Source: Isoetes taiwanensis (lineage: Eukaryota > Streptophyta > Lycopodiopsida > Isoetales > Isoetaceae). From it: 64,000 nucleotides of DNA. The stretch spans positions 11,160,201 to 11,224,200 of the forward strand of contig JAJEKV010000047.1 of assembly GCA_021234155.1 (NCBI GenBank), written 5' to 3'. This document shows, piece after piece, positions 32,995 through 44,649 of the stretch (its first letter is position 1; each line of letters opens with the position of its first letter). Under the pieces are notes generated by a model. It had not been told where the DNA came from. It worked only from the letters and a program-made list of their open reading frames with translations, and did not search any database. A program made the translations under genes and the position numbers.

Positions 32995-33549
32995 CTAACC
33001 AGGATCTATCACGAAACAGGGAGGGAAAAGATCCCAAAAGCGTAGATGGTGACAAAGGAAAGGAAAAGAGTAAGAGAGAGCCATGAAGAACCGAGAAAAA
33101 TTAATTTGCGACCCCAAACCTCCAAACAACGATTTCAAGATCCCAAAAGACTTCTGCAGGTCGAAGATCGAAAAAAGACGCCCAACGATAAATTGGTTCA
33201 ACCCCGAATTCCACAGGGATGTCGAGGAGGAACAAATTTCTTTGATATCTGTTACCCCTGCCAGATATGGTTGAGAGTTGTGAGTCGCTACTTTTAGAGA
33301 GACAATTCTATCAACGCCACGGGATGCGAGGAAGAAGTTGTTGAAGAAATCAAGATCTAACCTCGCAAAACCTATTCTAGAGCGAGCTTCTACTGCTAAA
33401 CTAATAAGATTTTCTATGGCAAAGATAGTAGCATCGTGATCGATAGGAGGGACAATAAACCCCAACCCTTGGAGAATAGCATCAAGCAGAATCTCATCCA
33501 TCGTAAATGAGTGGTGCACCTTGTTCTCAGCTACCGGTGAAAGGCTCAT
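32995..33549 (-). other. 184-codon open frame upstream of Ty3 gag, unidentified
   Basis: A long minus-strand frame starting MSLSPVAENKVHHSFTMDEI and containing LLDAILQGLGFIVPPIDHDA. It sits where the 5' region or LTR of the minus Ty3 element would lie, so it may be element leader sequence. No known domain was recognised, and a chance frame cannot be excluded. Confidence 0.25.
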
Positions 33550-35480
33550 AAGGTCCTTATGTGGTCGTCTGATCTCCTGTTTTTGCTGTACTAAACTTGC
33601 AGCAGGACGACTTTAACAGGGGCATCCAGAAATCATTTTTCCCTTCTGGCCTGGTCAATAGCTTTTCAAGGACAAATCTGCCTCTCTCTAGACCAAATCG
33701 ACCTCCAAAGACCTTTTTCGATGGCTTTGCTCTACAATCATCTTCATTGCAGACCCAAATCTCGGTGGCAGCCCATAATCTCTTAGATCAACCTTACCTG
33801 GGTTCAGATCCAACAACAGAAGAGCTAAAAAATGGAGCTGGGGCAAAGAAAAAGAGCGGAGCTGGCAAAAGCTATGGCAAAAGGGAGCTCCGGTATAACC
33901 TTAGATTTGTGACAGACCTGTTTGCTGCTGCTCAAAAAATCTATTTCATTTGAAAAAAGAACTTCCAAATCTTGTCTTCAAAAAGAACGTCCAATTGCTA
34001 GAAAAAAACATCTATTTTGTATTAAAAAAAATTCAACCAAGGAATTTGTAAAAAGCATTTGCAAATGTAATCGAACAACGAGTGATGATGGGTTGGATGC
34101 CTCTCTATGCCACATGCAGAACAATTGCTACAAAGGAGAGCTTTACGATTGGTCCCATCAGAGACACTTGTTCAGGCTTTTGGTATAACCAGTTCTTTTA
34201 TATATATGGAATGGAAGTATAGGCCGTGATATGAGTTGCCACTTGGAAAGATTTAGACCAATCCTTCTGCCTAAGCCAACATGTGGTAATCTGTCGTCTT
34301 TCCGCCCATTGCATATCGTTTTTATTTTTTTTCGCCAAATTGCAATCGTGAGAGTTTCAGACGACTTTTGACCTAAAGATTCTGCTTCACATACCATTCA
34401 TGTCTGCACTGTCACATATGACACTCCGACCTTTGGAGATCTGCAACAGAGTTCCATACTGCTGCCCATGCTAAGCTCATATTTATGGCTTGTTTGAAGG
34501 CATCCTCTGCATTTTTATCAGCAATTCATTTGTACTCAAAATATGATTCAAAGAATAACATGCTCTTACCAATTGCTTGCGCTCTTGGCACTTGTATTTG
34601 CTTATTCCTCCATGCTTCATTACTTTGCAAGCTTTATTATTCAAATTTCAAGAATGCGCTATGAAAGCCTTGAGGTGGAACAAACATCGCCATCTTCTTT
34701 CTTCGATAATGGTTCTTTTCCTCTGCCTTCGTGATATGGAAGGATGATGTTCTGCACAACATTCTTGACATGTCGAACTATTGGGCAGGAATCTTATAAT
34801 GAAATTCCAAGGAATCATCCTACAACAATTATATATGTTAAAGGAAACGCTATAAGATTGGGACCCATCATTTAATTAGAAGTGCCTTATGGTTCCATAG
34901 CCAAGTTGAAGGTAGTATTTAGCTTGCATGAATGACAATGGTTAGGCCTATAAGAACCTTGGATCTACTAACAAGTTTGAATATTCCTTTTATTTTCTAA
35001 ATGCACATCTTAGTAGTCAAACAATATCACTACTGCCACGTGCGTTGCATGTGTAGTTAAAATGTCAACCATGCACCTAGGCTCACATGAATGTTGTAGA
35101 ATAGTCAAGACATGCCATTACACACCATCACTAGGCATATAATGGTGTGCTCAGAGCCTGGGTAGACAGAAAGAAAGGGCTGAAAATAGATCTACCCTTA
35201 ATGTGGTGTCGTGGGAGAATAATAACCATTTGAGGTTCCAAAGGATGGAATGTCCAACCGTTAAGATTGCGCCACATCACCACACGAAAGGAAGTGTATT
35301 CAATATCATGCATTTTGCATGAAATTTGGCAGCTACGTTGAGGCACATGTTGATTGATGAAGGGATAACGAGGGCATGTGCGCAAAAGTATGGTGGCATG
35401 GAATGTGGGAAGCCGATTCCAGGGGCCCTGGGACCGGCGGGAGCCGGGAGCGGGTGTGGAATCGGCGACCCACTTCCAGG
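33550..35480. other. Intergenic or 5' Ty3 flank, no gene recognised
   Basis: Probably includes the missing 5' LTR of the minus Ty3 element, but I could not fix any edge. Coding-like patches on the plus strand at 33597-33953 and around 34420-34740 have no recognisable motif. Confidence 0.35.
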
Positions 35481-35484
35481 CCGC

Positions 35485-35602
35485 CACAACATGGCAACTG
35501 GGAGGATTGCTTGATTTTTACCTGCAGCTGACTTCTTGAGCGGAATTGTTCTGCCGCTTTCTATTCCGGAGGCGGAATCACCGACCCAGTTGCCATGTTG
35601 TG
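35485..35602. repeat. Perfect 18-bp inverted repeat, 82-bp spacer
   Basis: CACAACATGGCAACTGGG at 35485-35502 and its exact complement CCCAGTTGCCATGTTGTG at 35585-35602. The surroundings are GC-rich (gccgattccaggggccctgg). Possibly a small foldback element. Confidence 0.85.
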
Positions 35603-35795
35603 TTAGGACGAGGTAGGGCCTCGGAATGAAAACAAAAGGTGAGGAATGGACGCACCACAAATATCAAGTAAGTTGCCGACTATTGAACGGGGTAGATTGA
35701 CCTGGAAGGCATTGGAAGGCTGAGATCGAGTTGTTCAGGTTGCAACGATGCTTGGCATATCCTTTGCTTATCACCCACTTACCCTTAATATTATC

Positions 35796-35801
35796 CACGT
35801 G
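35796..35801. promoter_or_regulatory. G-box CACGTG upstream of the Cys/His-rich gene
   Basis: Palindromic CACGTG about 220 bases upstream of the inferred 5'UTR donor site of the next gene. G-boxes bind plant bZIP and bHLH factors by established knowledge; function here is inferred from position. Confidence 0.35.
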
Positions 35802-36016
35802 TAAAACTCAGAAGAATTTTGGACCTTATTAAGGCCCTAGTCTAAAGCGCAGCTCCCAGCAAGGTTCGTTTTAGACCGGACAGGCCGTTTTTACGCCTGC
35901 TACCTAACACGTCCCTCGCTTTTCATTTCGCATTCTTCAACGCCGGAGCCACCAAGCGTCGGAGCTGCCTCTCCATAGCCGGTTTATCCTTCTCAGCGAG
36001 GCGCTGCCTCTCGCCG

Positions 36017-36546
36017 GTAAGCCTACACTTTCTCATTGTTCTCTTTTATAAAATTTGCGTTCTTTTTTAGAAGCTTACTTCTTCCTTTTTGCTCATTTTC
36101 TTCAGTTTTTCTACTTTCTCATGTTTTTCTGCCTCATTATGTAATTCCGCTTCGTTTCTGTCGCCTAACATGCGAGTTCGGATAATTTCTGTTAACATTT
36201 GCCTGGTCAACGGCTTTACAGGCATTTGCGGTTAAGATTCTGGGCTTTATAAACAAAAAGAATATAGAACCAGGTATGAAGCCCATTTAAGCTTCACAAA
36301 AACGTCTTATATTTCTGATAAGAGTCTAATTTAGCACATCTCAACAAGTCTAGCTCTTTCTCAGTCATTGAGAAGGAGGTAACTTAGTATCACGCAAAAA
36401 CCTTGCGCGATACTATGTTCTTATACTTCCTATTTCGTTTCCCTGCTTTTGTCTAAGCTTTACATAAGAAGGCTTTCTTTACACTACAAGAAGTTGACAC
36501 TTTGTTTCGTTGCGGGATGGTTTATGGCTATGGGGGGGTATATCAG
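36017..36546 (+). other. 5'UTR intron of the Cys/His-rich gene
   Basis: Donor CGCCG|GTAAGC at 36017 and acceptor TATATCAG|GTTG ending at 36546 define a 530-bp intron 18 bases before the start codon. The upstream 5'UTR exon (to 36016) is CT-rich and typical of plant leaders. Introns in this position often raise expression of plant genes. Confidence 0.6.
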
Positions 36547-36564
36547 GTTGTCTAGCGCGCCAGC

Positions 36565-36996
36565 ATGGAAGTTGACCAGGGTTACTCAAACGGAGGCATG
36601 AATGCAGTGTATCTTTCAAGCCTTTTTGGCAAGGAAGATGCAAGAAGCCATAAGTGTCACCATAGCTGCCAAGTTGAGCACATTTGGGCTAATCTTTACC
36701 GGTGTGTAACGACCGGCAACATGCATGTCTGTGATAAGAACTGTAATCAGAGGATTCTGTATGATAATTATAGCAGTATTTGCAAAGTGAGCGGCCAGAT
36801 CTTTCCCTTGTCAGCTGCTGAGCAGGAAGCAACCAGAGGTGTCCGAAGAAAGCGTGGTCCAGATGCCTATGAAACAGGCGTCTTTAAGCGCAGATGTGAA
36901 CCTCCTAGTCGTCAGTCTTGCTTTGAGTCTATGTTTCAGATCATTGTCCCTCCAGGCCAGTGTGGTTCTGGACAGAGTGCAATGGACTTGAGCTAA
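36565..36996 (+). CDS. Small Cys/His-rich plant protein, function unknown
   Basis: An intact 143-codon frame directly after a 5'UTR intron acceptor. Residues about 28-36 carry HKCHHSCQ; then YRCVTTGNMHVCDKNCNQR, YDNYSSICKVSGQIFPLS (about residues 72-89), a basic patch RGVRRKRG, and a Cys-containing tail. The regular C-x3-C, C-x6-H-x-C-x3-C and C-x-V-S-G spacing suggests zinc binding. I have the impression that the CDKNCNQR..SSIC.VSG block is conserved among uncharacterised plant proteins, but this is memory, not a search. No nuclear targeting signal beyond the basic patch. Start chosen as the first ATG after the acceptor. The absence of disruptions and the good leader structure favour a functional gene. 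Confidence 0.75.
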   Translation: MEVDQGYSNGGMNAVYLSSLFGKEDARSHKCHHSCQVEHIWANLYRCVTTGNMHVCDKNCNQRILYDNYSSICKVSGQIFPLSAAEQEATRGVRRKRGPDAYETGVFKRRCEPPSRQSCFESMFQIIVPPGQCGSGQSAMDLS

Positions 36997-38440
36997 TATT
37001 TTGGAGCCATTTTGTCATCTAAACTGAGATATCTAAATGTGCTTATTTAGTTCCCATGTTAGCCTCCTTAATGTTGGAGGTTTTAACATAAACCTTGACA
37101 TGTAATCGTTTAAATTTTACAGTCTCCACTCAAGTGAAACTTGTGGAGTGAGATAACTGATATGACATGTTATTGTTCCTAGTAATTTTGTGGCTCTCTA
37201 ATACCTTTCTTGCTCAGATGATTTCTAACCAGTTGCTTGTTGAGCCACATGTTTTTTGCCCATTGCTTAAGCAGATGCCTATTTGGCACCTAGTTTTATT
37301 TTGCTACTGCAGCATTGTTTACTGAACCTTGTTTGCCTGTTGTGATGCAGGAGTTGCCATTGCCATGTTGGCTTGGTGAAGTGTCTTTTTTTTATTTTTG
37401 TTTGAGGTTTTGTTTGACGAACTTGAATTTGTTCATTTTCTGATCGTGTGCTAATCTTATCTACAGGAGAGGCAGCTGAATATTGATTCGATTACGGATC
37501 CTTTTTCTGGTATTTAGTGGGGAAGTCTCATCATCAGATCAATTTCCTCAAATCAGAAGTAACTGGATCTGTTTATTTCAAGCTGCTTTTTCTTTCAAAA
37601 ATTGAATTCACCAGGGAAAGCAATTTGCTTCTGCTACAGGTTAGTGCAACAGTTTACGTTGTTTTTTTCTGTGCAGTGCAACATCCTCTCTTGCTTTGCT
37701 GAATTAAATCTTGTCTTTTCAGATATGTGAGGATCCTGCAAAGCTCTATTTGGGAGAACTGATTGCAGCCTTCTCACTGGGGTCAGAATATTTTTGACAA
37801 TGAGAATGTCAAGGTGAATGTGCTTTTCATCAGGCTTAGAGTATATTTGGCAAGGCAGTGGTTTCTATATATTGGGCAAATCGTCACCATTATAAACTCG
37901 TTAGAAGTTGGAGTACATAGGCGTCATTTCTACAGTCATGTTTTAAGACTCAAGATAAGTGGCCCATTTTGGGTAGACGAGATTAAGTGCGATAGCAACT
38001 TGGGCTGTTCATTAGTGCAATTATGTTTGGTCCTGTGATTTCCTGCACCTGGCTTCTTAAGCCAGCAAAATATAAAAAGGATTTCTTACCTTTCTTTCTC
38101 CTAAACTAGGTACGTTGATTTTTGAATTTGATTTTTGAAGGTATCAAAAAGAGATCCATTTCAAAATGCAAGGTTGTTTTAATTGGAGTGAATTATTAGA
38201 TCTTAGCTTTGAGAATCCGCACATGAACGCTCAAACTGTGCAAGGTGCTGTTAGGACGATGGGTTATCGTGAAGTTGTTTAACACCAAATAGCATATACT
38301 AAAAATATCATATTCAAGGATTCTTTGGAGGACTAAAATTGAACCAGCATTTGGGGGGTCACCAATAGTATGGGCCAATTGTAGACCATGAAAAATAGAC
38401 AAAAGTGGACTATGGGCCAATTGTGACCATGGAAAATAGT
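36997..38440 (+). other. 3' flank of the Cys/His-rich gene
   Basis: T-rich with splice-like edges (ctacag|gagaggcagc at about 37466; ctgctacag|gttagtgc at about 37640; cttttcag|atatgtgagg at about 37722). One short stretch, ICEDPAKLYLGELIAAFSLG after the 37722 acceptor, looks coding. It may be remnant exons or an alternative 3' end. No complete gene could be built. Confidence 0.3.
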
Positions 38441-38679
38441 TTAAATTTACCAATGAAATGGATAAAAAAATGGGGTCTATAGTTTGCCGCGGATCAAGAG
38501 GTTAAGACTGATTTTGGTATTGTATTGAAAATGGTATGTTTGGCCATGTAAGAGGAGCTTATTTATTATGGGATTTTTTTATGCCTGTGTGCCAAAGGTG
38601 CTATTTTGGAAGTGACCTTTTTCTGGACGAGCTTTTTGTGAGCAAAAGTATCTGGTCAACTCTGTGCATGAGAGAGGAT

Positions 38680-38813
38680 CGGATGTGGATCAGCCACATG
38701 CCCCGAACAGGCAGAGGCTAGATCGCACTTTAGATTGGGAAAGTGATGAGATTTTCGTGGGGAGCCAATGTGCGGGTGACAGCATGGGATGTGGATCAAC
38801 CACATGCCCGGAA
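38680..38813 (+). repeat. Pair of 30-bp direct repeats with internal hairpin
   Basis: GGATGTGGATCAGCCACATG at about 38680 and GGATGTGGATCAACCACATG at about 38788, each followed by CCC..GAAC. Each holds ATGTGG..CCACAT arms. Confidence 0.7.
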
Positions 38814-39261
38814 CTGTCTTTCGGATTATTGCATGGCTGGTGCCATCGCTTGGAGGAGTTGCATAATCCTTGCATGCTTGCTGCCATAGGTTAGAGGAGC
38901 TCCAGAATTGTTGGCGAGGTGATGAGTTCAGAATTTGTGGTGAGGTAGCCAGCGCCATCAAGTATCCAGCATGGATGCTGTTGGTAAGCGTGCTTCCCTT
39001 TAATTTGATTTGTGTGCGTGCAGGAGGACTTGCTCATCTCAGCAGAGCAGGATTATGAAGGCTGTAGGAGGATGCATCTGAGAAGGGGGGCTCGATTGAA
39101 AGGGTGTATAAGATGGTAGAGCAGAGGGCTTTGCTGGAGAATCATGCTTGCAAATGTTGCAAGCATGGAGATGGTGGCCCTGAATTTCATTGCTTGGATG
39201 CCGTGGGGCATCCACCGGAGTGCAGCAATGTTGGGGAGGTAAGGACTGCGAGGAGTGTGAG

Positions 39262-39332
39262 ATGCAGCCCATGTACCCATTGTTTTCAGCCCATGTACCC
39301 ATTGTCATCTCAGCCCATGTACCCATTGTTTT
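39262..39332 (+). repeat. Three tandem copies of agcccatgtacccattg
   Basis: Spaced 23-27 bp, encoding MYPL repeats in one frame within the unidentified locus. Confidence 0.85.
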
Positions 39333-39496
39333 CGAGGATCGCATAGGCGTAATTGTTCCAGAAATATTGATGGCTCGTGCTAGGAAGGAGTGTGGAAGGA
39401 GGGGAAGGGGTAGGGGTGGCAGTCGAGGAGGGGGTGGTGGTCGAGGGGATGGTGGTTGCTCAGTGGCCGGGAAAGCGAAAATCGCTCCCTCTATTA

Positions 39497-39814
39497 CCGG
39501 CGCTGCTATCGGCTCCCCAAACTGACTAGAGCAACCAAGAGGATTCGCTTGGATGAATCCTCCAAGCCATAGGAAGATTCACTTAAGTAAGTGAATCCTC
39601 CAATCCAATCACCCTAAAAAGCCTTGCAGCAGGCCTATAAAGTCAATCAAAGCATGCAGCAGGCCTACAAAGTGACACCTCTGCCACTAGGAGGATTCGC
39701 TTGAGGGAATCCAAGCCAAGGAAGATTCGCTTATGTGAATCTTGAAGATTCGTTTGAGTGAATCCTCCTTGGCCGCTCTAGTCAATTTCAGGAGCCAATA
39801 GAGTGGGCGCTCCA
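39497..39814. mobile_element. Tourist/Harbinger-like MITE, 318 bp
   Basis: TTA flanks both sides (39494-39496 and 39815-39817). The ends are imperfect inverted repeats: CTATCGGCTCC...TGACTAGAGC near the left and GCTCTAGTCA...GGAGCCAATAG near the right, about 50 bp in all. The interior is built from repeats and inverted repeats of GGATTCGCTT / AAGTGAATCCTCC. A 3-bp TTA duplication is characteristic of PIF/Harbinger MITEs. Confidence 0.8.
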
Positions 39815-41412
39815 TTACTGAATCTGGGGGGAAGGATGGCGTGGAAGAGGAAGAGGCATGCATGAATATGAGAACCAGCAGGGGTGGAGCGTGGAAACGC
39901 GGACATGGCAGAGGCAGGAGAATTCCAAGTTTCATAGAAGAGCATGTTGGAATAGACATCGGTGGTGGAACTGGGGAGGAGGCTGTAGATTTGCCCTTCC
40001 TCCTGGATGCATCCGTGACGATAGTATTTGGCAGATGCGATGTCCTTGAAGCATTATACGATAGGATGATCTTGTTTCTGAGGGAAAACTGCAAGGCGGG
40101 ACTGGTGGCATTGGAGAGGGGATGACCCCTTGACCATCTTCACATTCAGGCTGTGATGCAGTCAGATGCAAAGACACCATTGAGTCTTAATATCAGAATT
40201 AAGAATTTCCTTGGATGGAATACATCGAAGCCTGTGGGAGCGATGATCTTGTGCAAAGCTCTAAGAGGAAGCAAGTTACATTGCTTCGAAGGGGTTGTAG
40301 GGTTATTGTTTAAAGGATCTCGGTAAATTGCACTTTAAGGCCCATCTGCATAACGTATCTACGGAGCAGATTAACATCGGGAAGGAGCTCTATGCGTTAT
40401 ACAGTGCTGGGGAGGTGAAGCACATGATTATCCTTGATAATCGAAACTTGATGACCAAGGTTCTGCTGTATGTATTGTACCATGCCGGCAGGTTCAGAAC
40501 AACATCCCTTCTTCACACTATTAAATGCATGATGCGAACCAGTAAATCAGGCTTGCAAGCTCTTGGGTCCTACCTAATAATTCTGCATACATGTCATTGG
40601 AGAGAGTACAAGCCGCGTGGCATATTATGTAAGCTCCACAGCGTTGTAGCTACAAGGATATACGCATGGCGTTGTTTGGTAGCCAACTAGGCGTGGTTCC
40701 CATAGAGCATGCTGGGAAGAGGAGGAAACGGTTCTGGGATGCTGCTGGCATATTTGAGGATGGAGATGAGAGCATTGAGAGGGGAGTAGTGGTGATGAGT
40801 CTGTATATGCCAATAGTGGAGTGCAACCATCATCCCCAAAAGCTGCAGATCTTTATGCTGAATTTATTCCCCTTGATATTCATGACGATGAGTTTGATGT
40901 AGCTTGACATAGTCTGATGTAGCGATCTAACTTGACAGTATGATTTTATGTATGTGGAGTTGTCTAACGTCTTATTCTTCTTACATGACATGATAATAGG
41001 ATGCGAACGCATCATGGTGGCGAGCGTGAGGTGATTGTCATTAGTGATAGCTCGCAGGAGGTGGACTCTATGGATCAGTCAGTTGTGGAATCTAGCGTTA
41101 GGAAAGAAGAGCATAATTTTGTGCAGGATTTGAGGGATGCTGAAGAGGTTGTAAGGAGTGTATGTTGAGCAGTGAACCATTTGTGCATGGCACTTGCAAG
41201 CACCTTGGAGCAGATTGAGAGTACCATGGACGTGGGGGAGCAGTGTGGTATGGACTCCGTTGTGTTTGAGACTGGGATACTGCGATCCCATTTAAACCTT
41301 TGTAGGGCGTTGCTCATAAGGGAATTGTGGGAGTTGGAGATGATGAGGAGTCATCATGACACACAGTTTGCTGGCTCAGCGAGGAGGAACGCACTGAATC
41401 ATTTATTGTAGT

Positions 41413-44300
41413 GGAGTGCGGATTATATATAGTAGTGTTCTTTCAAGTGTATGTGGATAATGTTGGTTGAGGCTTGCAAATGTGGAAATTGCTAGCTGAA
41501 AACGTTTGTGTGGATTGTCTTGTATGTGGAAAATTAATATGAATATTTTCAACCATAGTTGTCAATGTGCACCATTGAAATGTTGTTTGTGTTTTTCATT
41601 GTAAATGATTGGAGCCATCGATCTGGCACAAATCCTAGAATATCTTGCTGATCAACGGTGCACAATGAAACTTAAAAGGCTCACGATAATACTTGAATAT
41701 AATGACACGATTGTTGAAGCAACATAACTCAATTTTCAATGAAATGGATAAAAAAGTGGGCTCAATAATAATCATCGAATCTTGATCCACTCTCGAGGCT
41801 TGTATGATTTTTGGTATGTTTACATAAATACATTTCATGCCGCCATAGGGTTAGATTTTATCCAATTTTTTGCCATAAAATTAAAGTTTGGTTAGGGTCA
41901 ATTCTGGCTTATAAGCCACTAAGATGTTGCCATATGGCATCTCTTCTTTCCCAAAATCTCGTTCTTGTTTGCATTCTAAATTTTTTACTTGACAGTCTAG
42001 TATTTCGCCTGCATTTTGGAATTTTTCCTTGCATTTTGAGAATTTAATTGCATTCTGTGATTCTTGCATTCTAAAAGTTTACTTGGATTATGACTCGGTA
42101 TCTACTTTCACATTTCAAATTTAGTGGCCAGGAAAAATAGCTTTGTCTTTGCTTTAAACTACATAGCCATTGCACAAATCAACATTGATAAATGCCCTAA
42201 AATCTGCAGGCAAAACAAGAAATGCCAAGAATAATATCTGCATAGGCTGAGGAAAGAGAATGGATGCTAAACATAGGCTAAAAAGACAAAAGATACTCAT
42301 CCACTATTCACTAGGAGACGAAATACATAGTAAAAACACATTCGTCATTTACCAGGGACCAAAATATCAAGTCCTCACCTTCGAAGGCTGCTAGGTCTTT
42401 CTCAGCATAAACAACGAGGGTAATCTACAACCAAGAACAGATTTGCGAATAAATAAAACATAAATAAGCAAAACAAGCTAGCAGTGCTGTAGCAGGAGCA
42501 AGACGCCATCAATGGAGTTGGGGCGCTGTAACCAAGCATGGTGCCATCACAAACCATAGACCTAGCAGGGCGCAGCATCACGAACTAAAGTTGGGGTGCC
42601 ATACTCGGAGCAGGGCAGCCAGAATTGAACCTGACCAATCTTCATATTTTAACAATGTCCTTTTATTTTTTTATTTTTTTTTGAAGACACGGAAGTTTTT
42701 GTATTCATATGATATAACTTTACAGCACAAAAAAACCCTGAAGATTCAGGGAAAAAGATAAGAAACTGTTCTCAGAATATACAATAAATGAAAAAAGTAG
42801 AGTACTCATCATGGAGTTGTTCAACATCTTCTTTGGGTCAGCTTACTATAGGGAACAACCTTCTTCTGCTGAACCAAATACTATAGGACCTTCTCCATAA
42901 ATTTCCACCACTAATCCACTTACTTGCTCAATCGCAATGACTTACATTACCCTTATTGGCCAGTTTGGATTAAGCGCAAAAGTAATAATTCCCGATATTC
43001 TTCTTGAGACTAGTAGGATAAATTGGACCAAAACCTGAATAGAAAAGAAGGACATATAGCCAAGTAATTGCCCAAACCTTATGCCCAAAGAGAACGATTC
43101 CCATTGTAGAGGTAGCAGAGCTCCTAGCTCCCCATGCTTCTAAATCCATTAAAATCCAACTAGACCTCTAAGCCTAGCCCTAGAAGATGATCCAAAAGAT
43201 GGTGCATTGTTGGAGAAACCTCTAGGTCATCATGCTTCCATACAGTGAAGATTCAAGAACTAGCGGTCTACATAACCCTTCATCGAAAAGTGAAATCCAA
43301 GGTCTCCCCGAAACTTGAATTTCAAGATTTTTAATCTGATTTACCCTCGACCACATCTACTTGAGAGACACATGGAAATTCCCATATATACATAGAACAT
43401 TAAAGAGAAAGTAATAATATATGGAATAGGTCACCACACTATTCCCCGGCTCGCCACCTTCTTTTATGAATCTGATTCTCTGCCTCCAAGCGGCCTAACC
43501 AATCAACAATCTAGATAATAGCAGAAGATTACTGAGGCTGAAACAATTATCTTGAAGCTAGTTAGGCTTAGAACAAGCCCAACCCACCGTGACTACTCTC
43601 GAGCCCAAATCTTAAATTATCAACCGTAATAAGACAAAAAACATTCTCGCCATAATTTTCAAAAACCGACTAATCACACCGCCATGGCTACGAAAAGAAA
43701 CAAACCCCCTTTGCTTCCATCTACCTGGTCTATGTACTTCTGCTAGTAAGAAATGGGAAAAAAGAAAGAACTTTCCTGCCAGATTATATTTCGAAAGATT
43801 TAAATTGGATCACCTGGGTGAAAGCCATGGATCCTTGCTTGTGAATCAAAGCAGAAGAAGTCCTTTCGCCTGGCCACAAAATAAAATCCTTGCCCTAAGC
43901 CAATGTCCTTTTATAAGACATTTCGGCGTGTCAGCCACACCTTCGCATTTACGCACGTCAGCGTGGCTTCGACGCCAGAATTAACTGTAAAAAGACATTC
44001 TTATATACGTAAATGTTCAGGTAATACCTTACCTAGTAAAATTATTTTAGTCTTTGATTGGGAGAATCCATATTATATTCTACATGGAAGGCTATCAAGC
44101 TTTTAAGAAAGATAGATAGATATTATTTCATGCAAGTATCAATGCTCAAAACCGAGAATTCAATATGTAGTAAAATAACAGGAGGTTCCAGGGGATTTGA
44201 TATGGATGCAATTTCTGAAACCATAGGCTATATATCCCTAAAACAATTGAATAGGTTGTTATAAATAAAAAACTAGATTCAAGATAAAAAATAATCACAT
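41413..44300. other. Intergenic, no gene recognised
   Basis: AT-rich and read on both strands. TCAATGAAATGGATAAAAAA at about 41740 is nearly repeated from about 38451, flanking the unidentified locus as direct repeats. No gene, RNA or element end could be supported. Confidence 0.4.
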
Positions 44301-44480
44301 TAGCTCACTAAGTACATTGGTTAAAGTAGTCTTATTAGGACATTGAGTTATTTTGCTAGAGGTTCGAACCCCCGTATTTCATATTCTAAAATCTCAGGCA
44401 AAGCTGTATAGAGGTTCGATATTCCCTCAAAACCTTAGGCAAAATCGTATTTCATATTTCAAAATCATAGGCGCCTCCAA
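44301..44480 (+). mobile_element. Candidate tRNA-derived SINE
   Basis: TAGCTCACTAAGTACATTGG (44301-44320) resembles a pol III A box and GGTTCGAACC (44361-44370) is a perfect B-box core, about 40 bases further on, as in tRNA-headed SINEs. A tRNA cloverleaf cannot be closed, so it is not a tRNA gene. A second, poorer B-like phrase (gaggttcgatattccc) follows at about 44411. No clear tail or target duplication. Confidence 0.4.
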
Positions 44481-44628
44481 TCATAAATGACTATAAGCGA
44501 AACGAGAGGTGCCCAGAGGCCCCAACATACGATCTGGATCGTAGAATCGACGAATCTGATGACTGTGGTAGTCCAGGATGCACCTCATTTAGAATATGTA
44601 GCAAAATAACATAGTACTAGAAACGTGT

Positions 44629-44645
44629 GCCCGGCGATGCCGGGC
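44629..44645. repeat. GCCCGGC-gat-GCCGGGC hairpin
   Basis: Perfect 7-bp arms with a 3-base loop, preceded by tagtactagaaacgtgt. It has the same architecture as the hairpin at 4170-4186. The context resembles terminal regions of some plant Helitrons or MITEs; tentative. Confidence 0.5.
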
Positions 44646-44649
44646 ATTA

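Larger units (their letters stand above)
38600..41412 (+). pseudogene. Coding-like locus of unknown identity, decayed
   Basis: A plus-strand series of protein-like but broken frames. Near 39104-39230: ENHACKCCKHGDGGPEFHCL, a Cys/His cluster. At 39370-39460: a Gly/Arg-rich RGRGRGGSRGGGGGRGDGG segment. At 39841-40125: a frame with EEHVGIDIGGGTGEEAVDLP. At 40328-40690: HNVSTEQINIGKELYALYSA. Near 40790-40900: GDESVYANSGVQPSSP and an acidic end DIHDDEFDVA. At 40999-41411: EVIVISDSSQEVDSM, an internal TGA, then RSHLNLCRALLIRELWELEM to a stop. I recognise no family. It might be an unusual transposon or a multi-exon host pseudogene. Confidence 0.35.

Noticed and set aside
33597-33953. 118-codon plus-strand frame
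   Set aside because: No motif, no splice or promoter context; lies in the probable 5' flank of the minus-strand Ty3 element.
44301-44372. tRNA gene
   Set aside because: A and B boxes are present but acceptor and anticodon stems cannot be formed.
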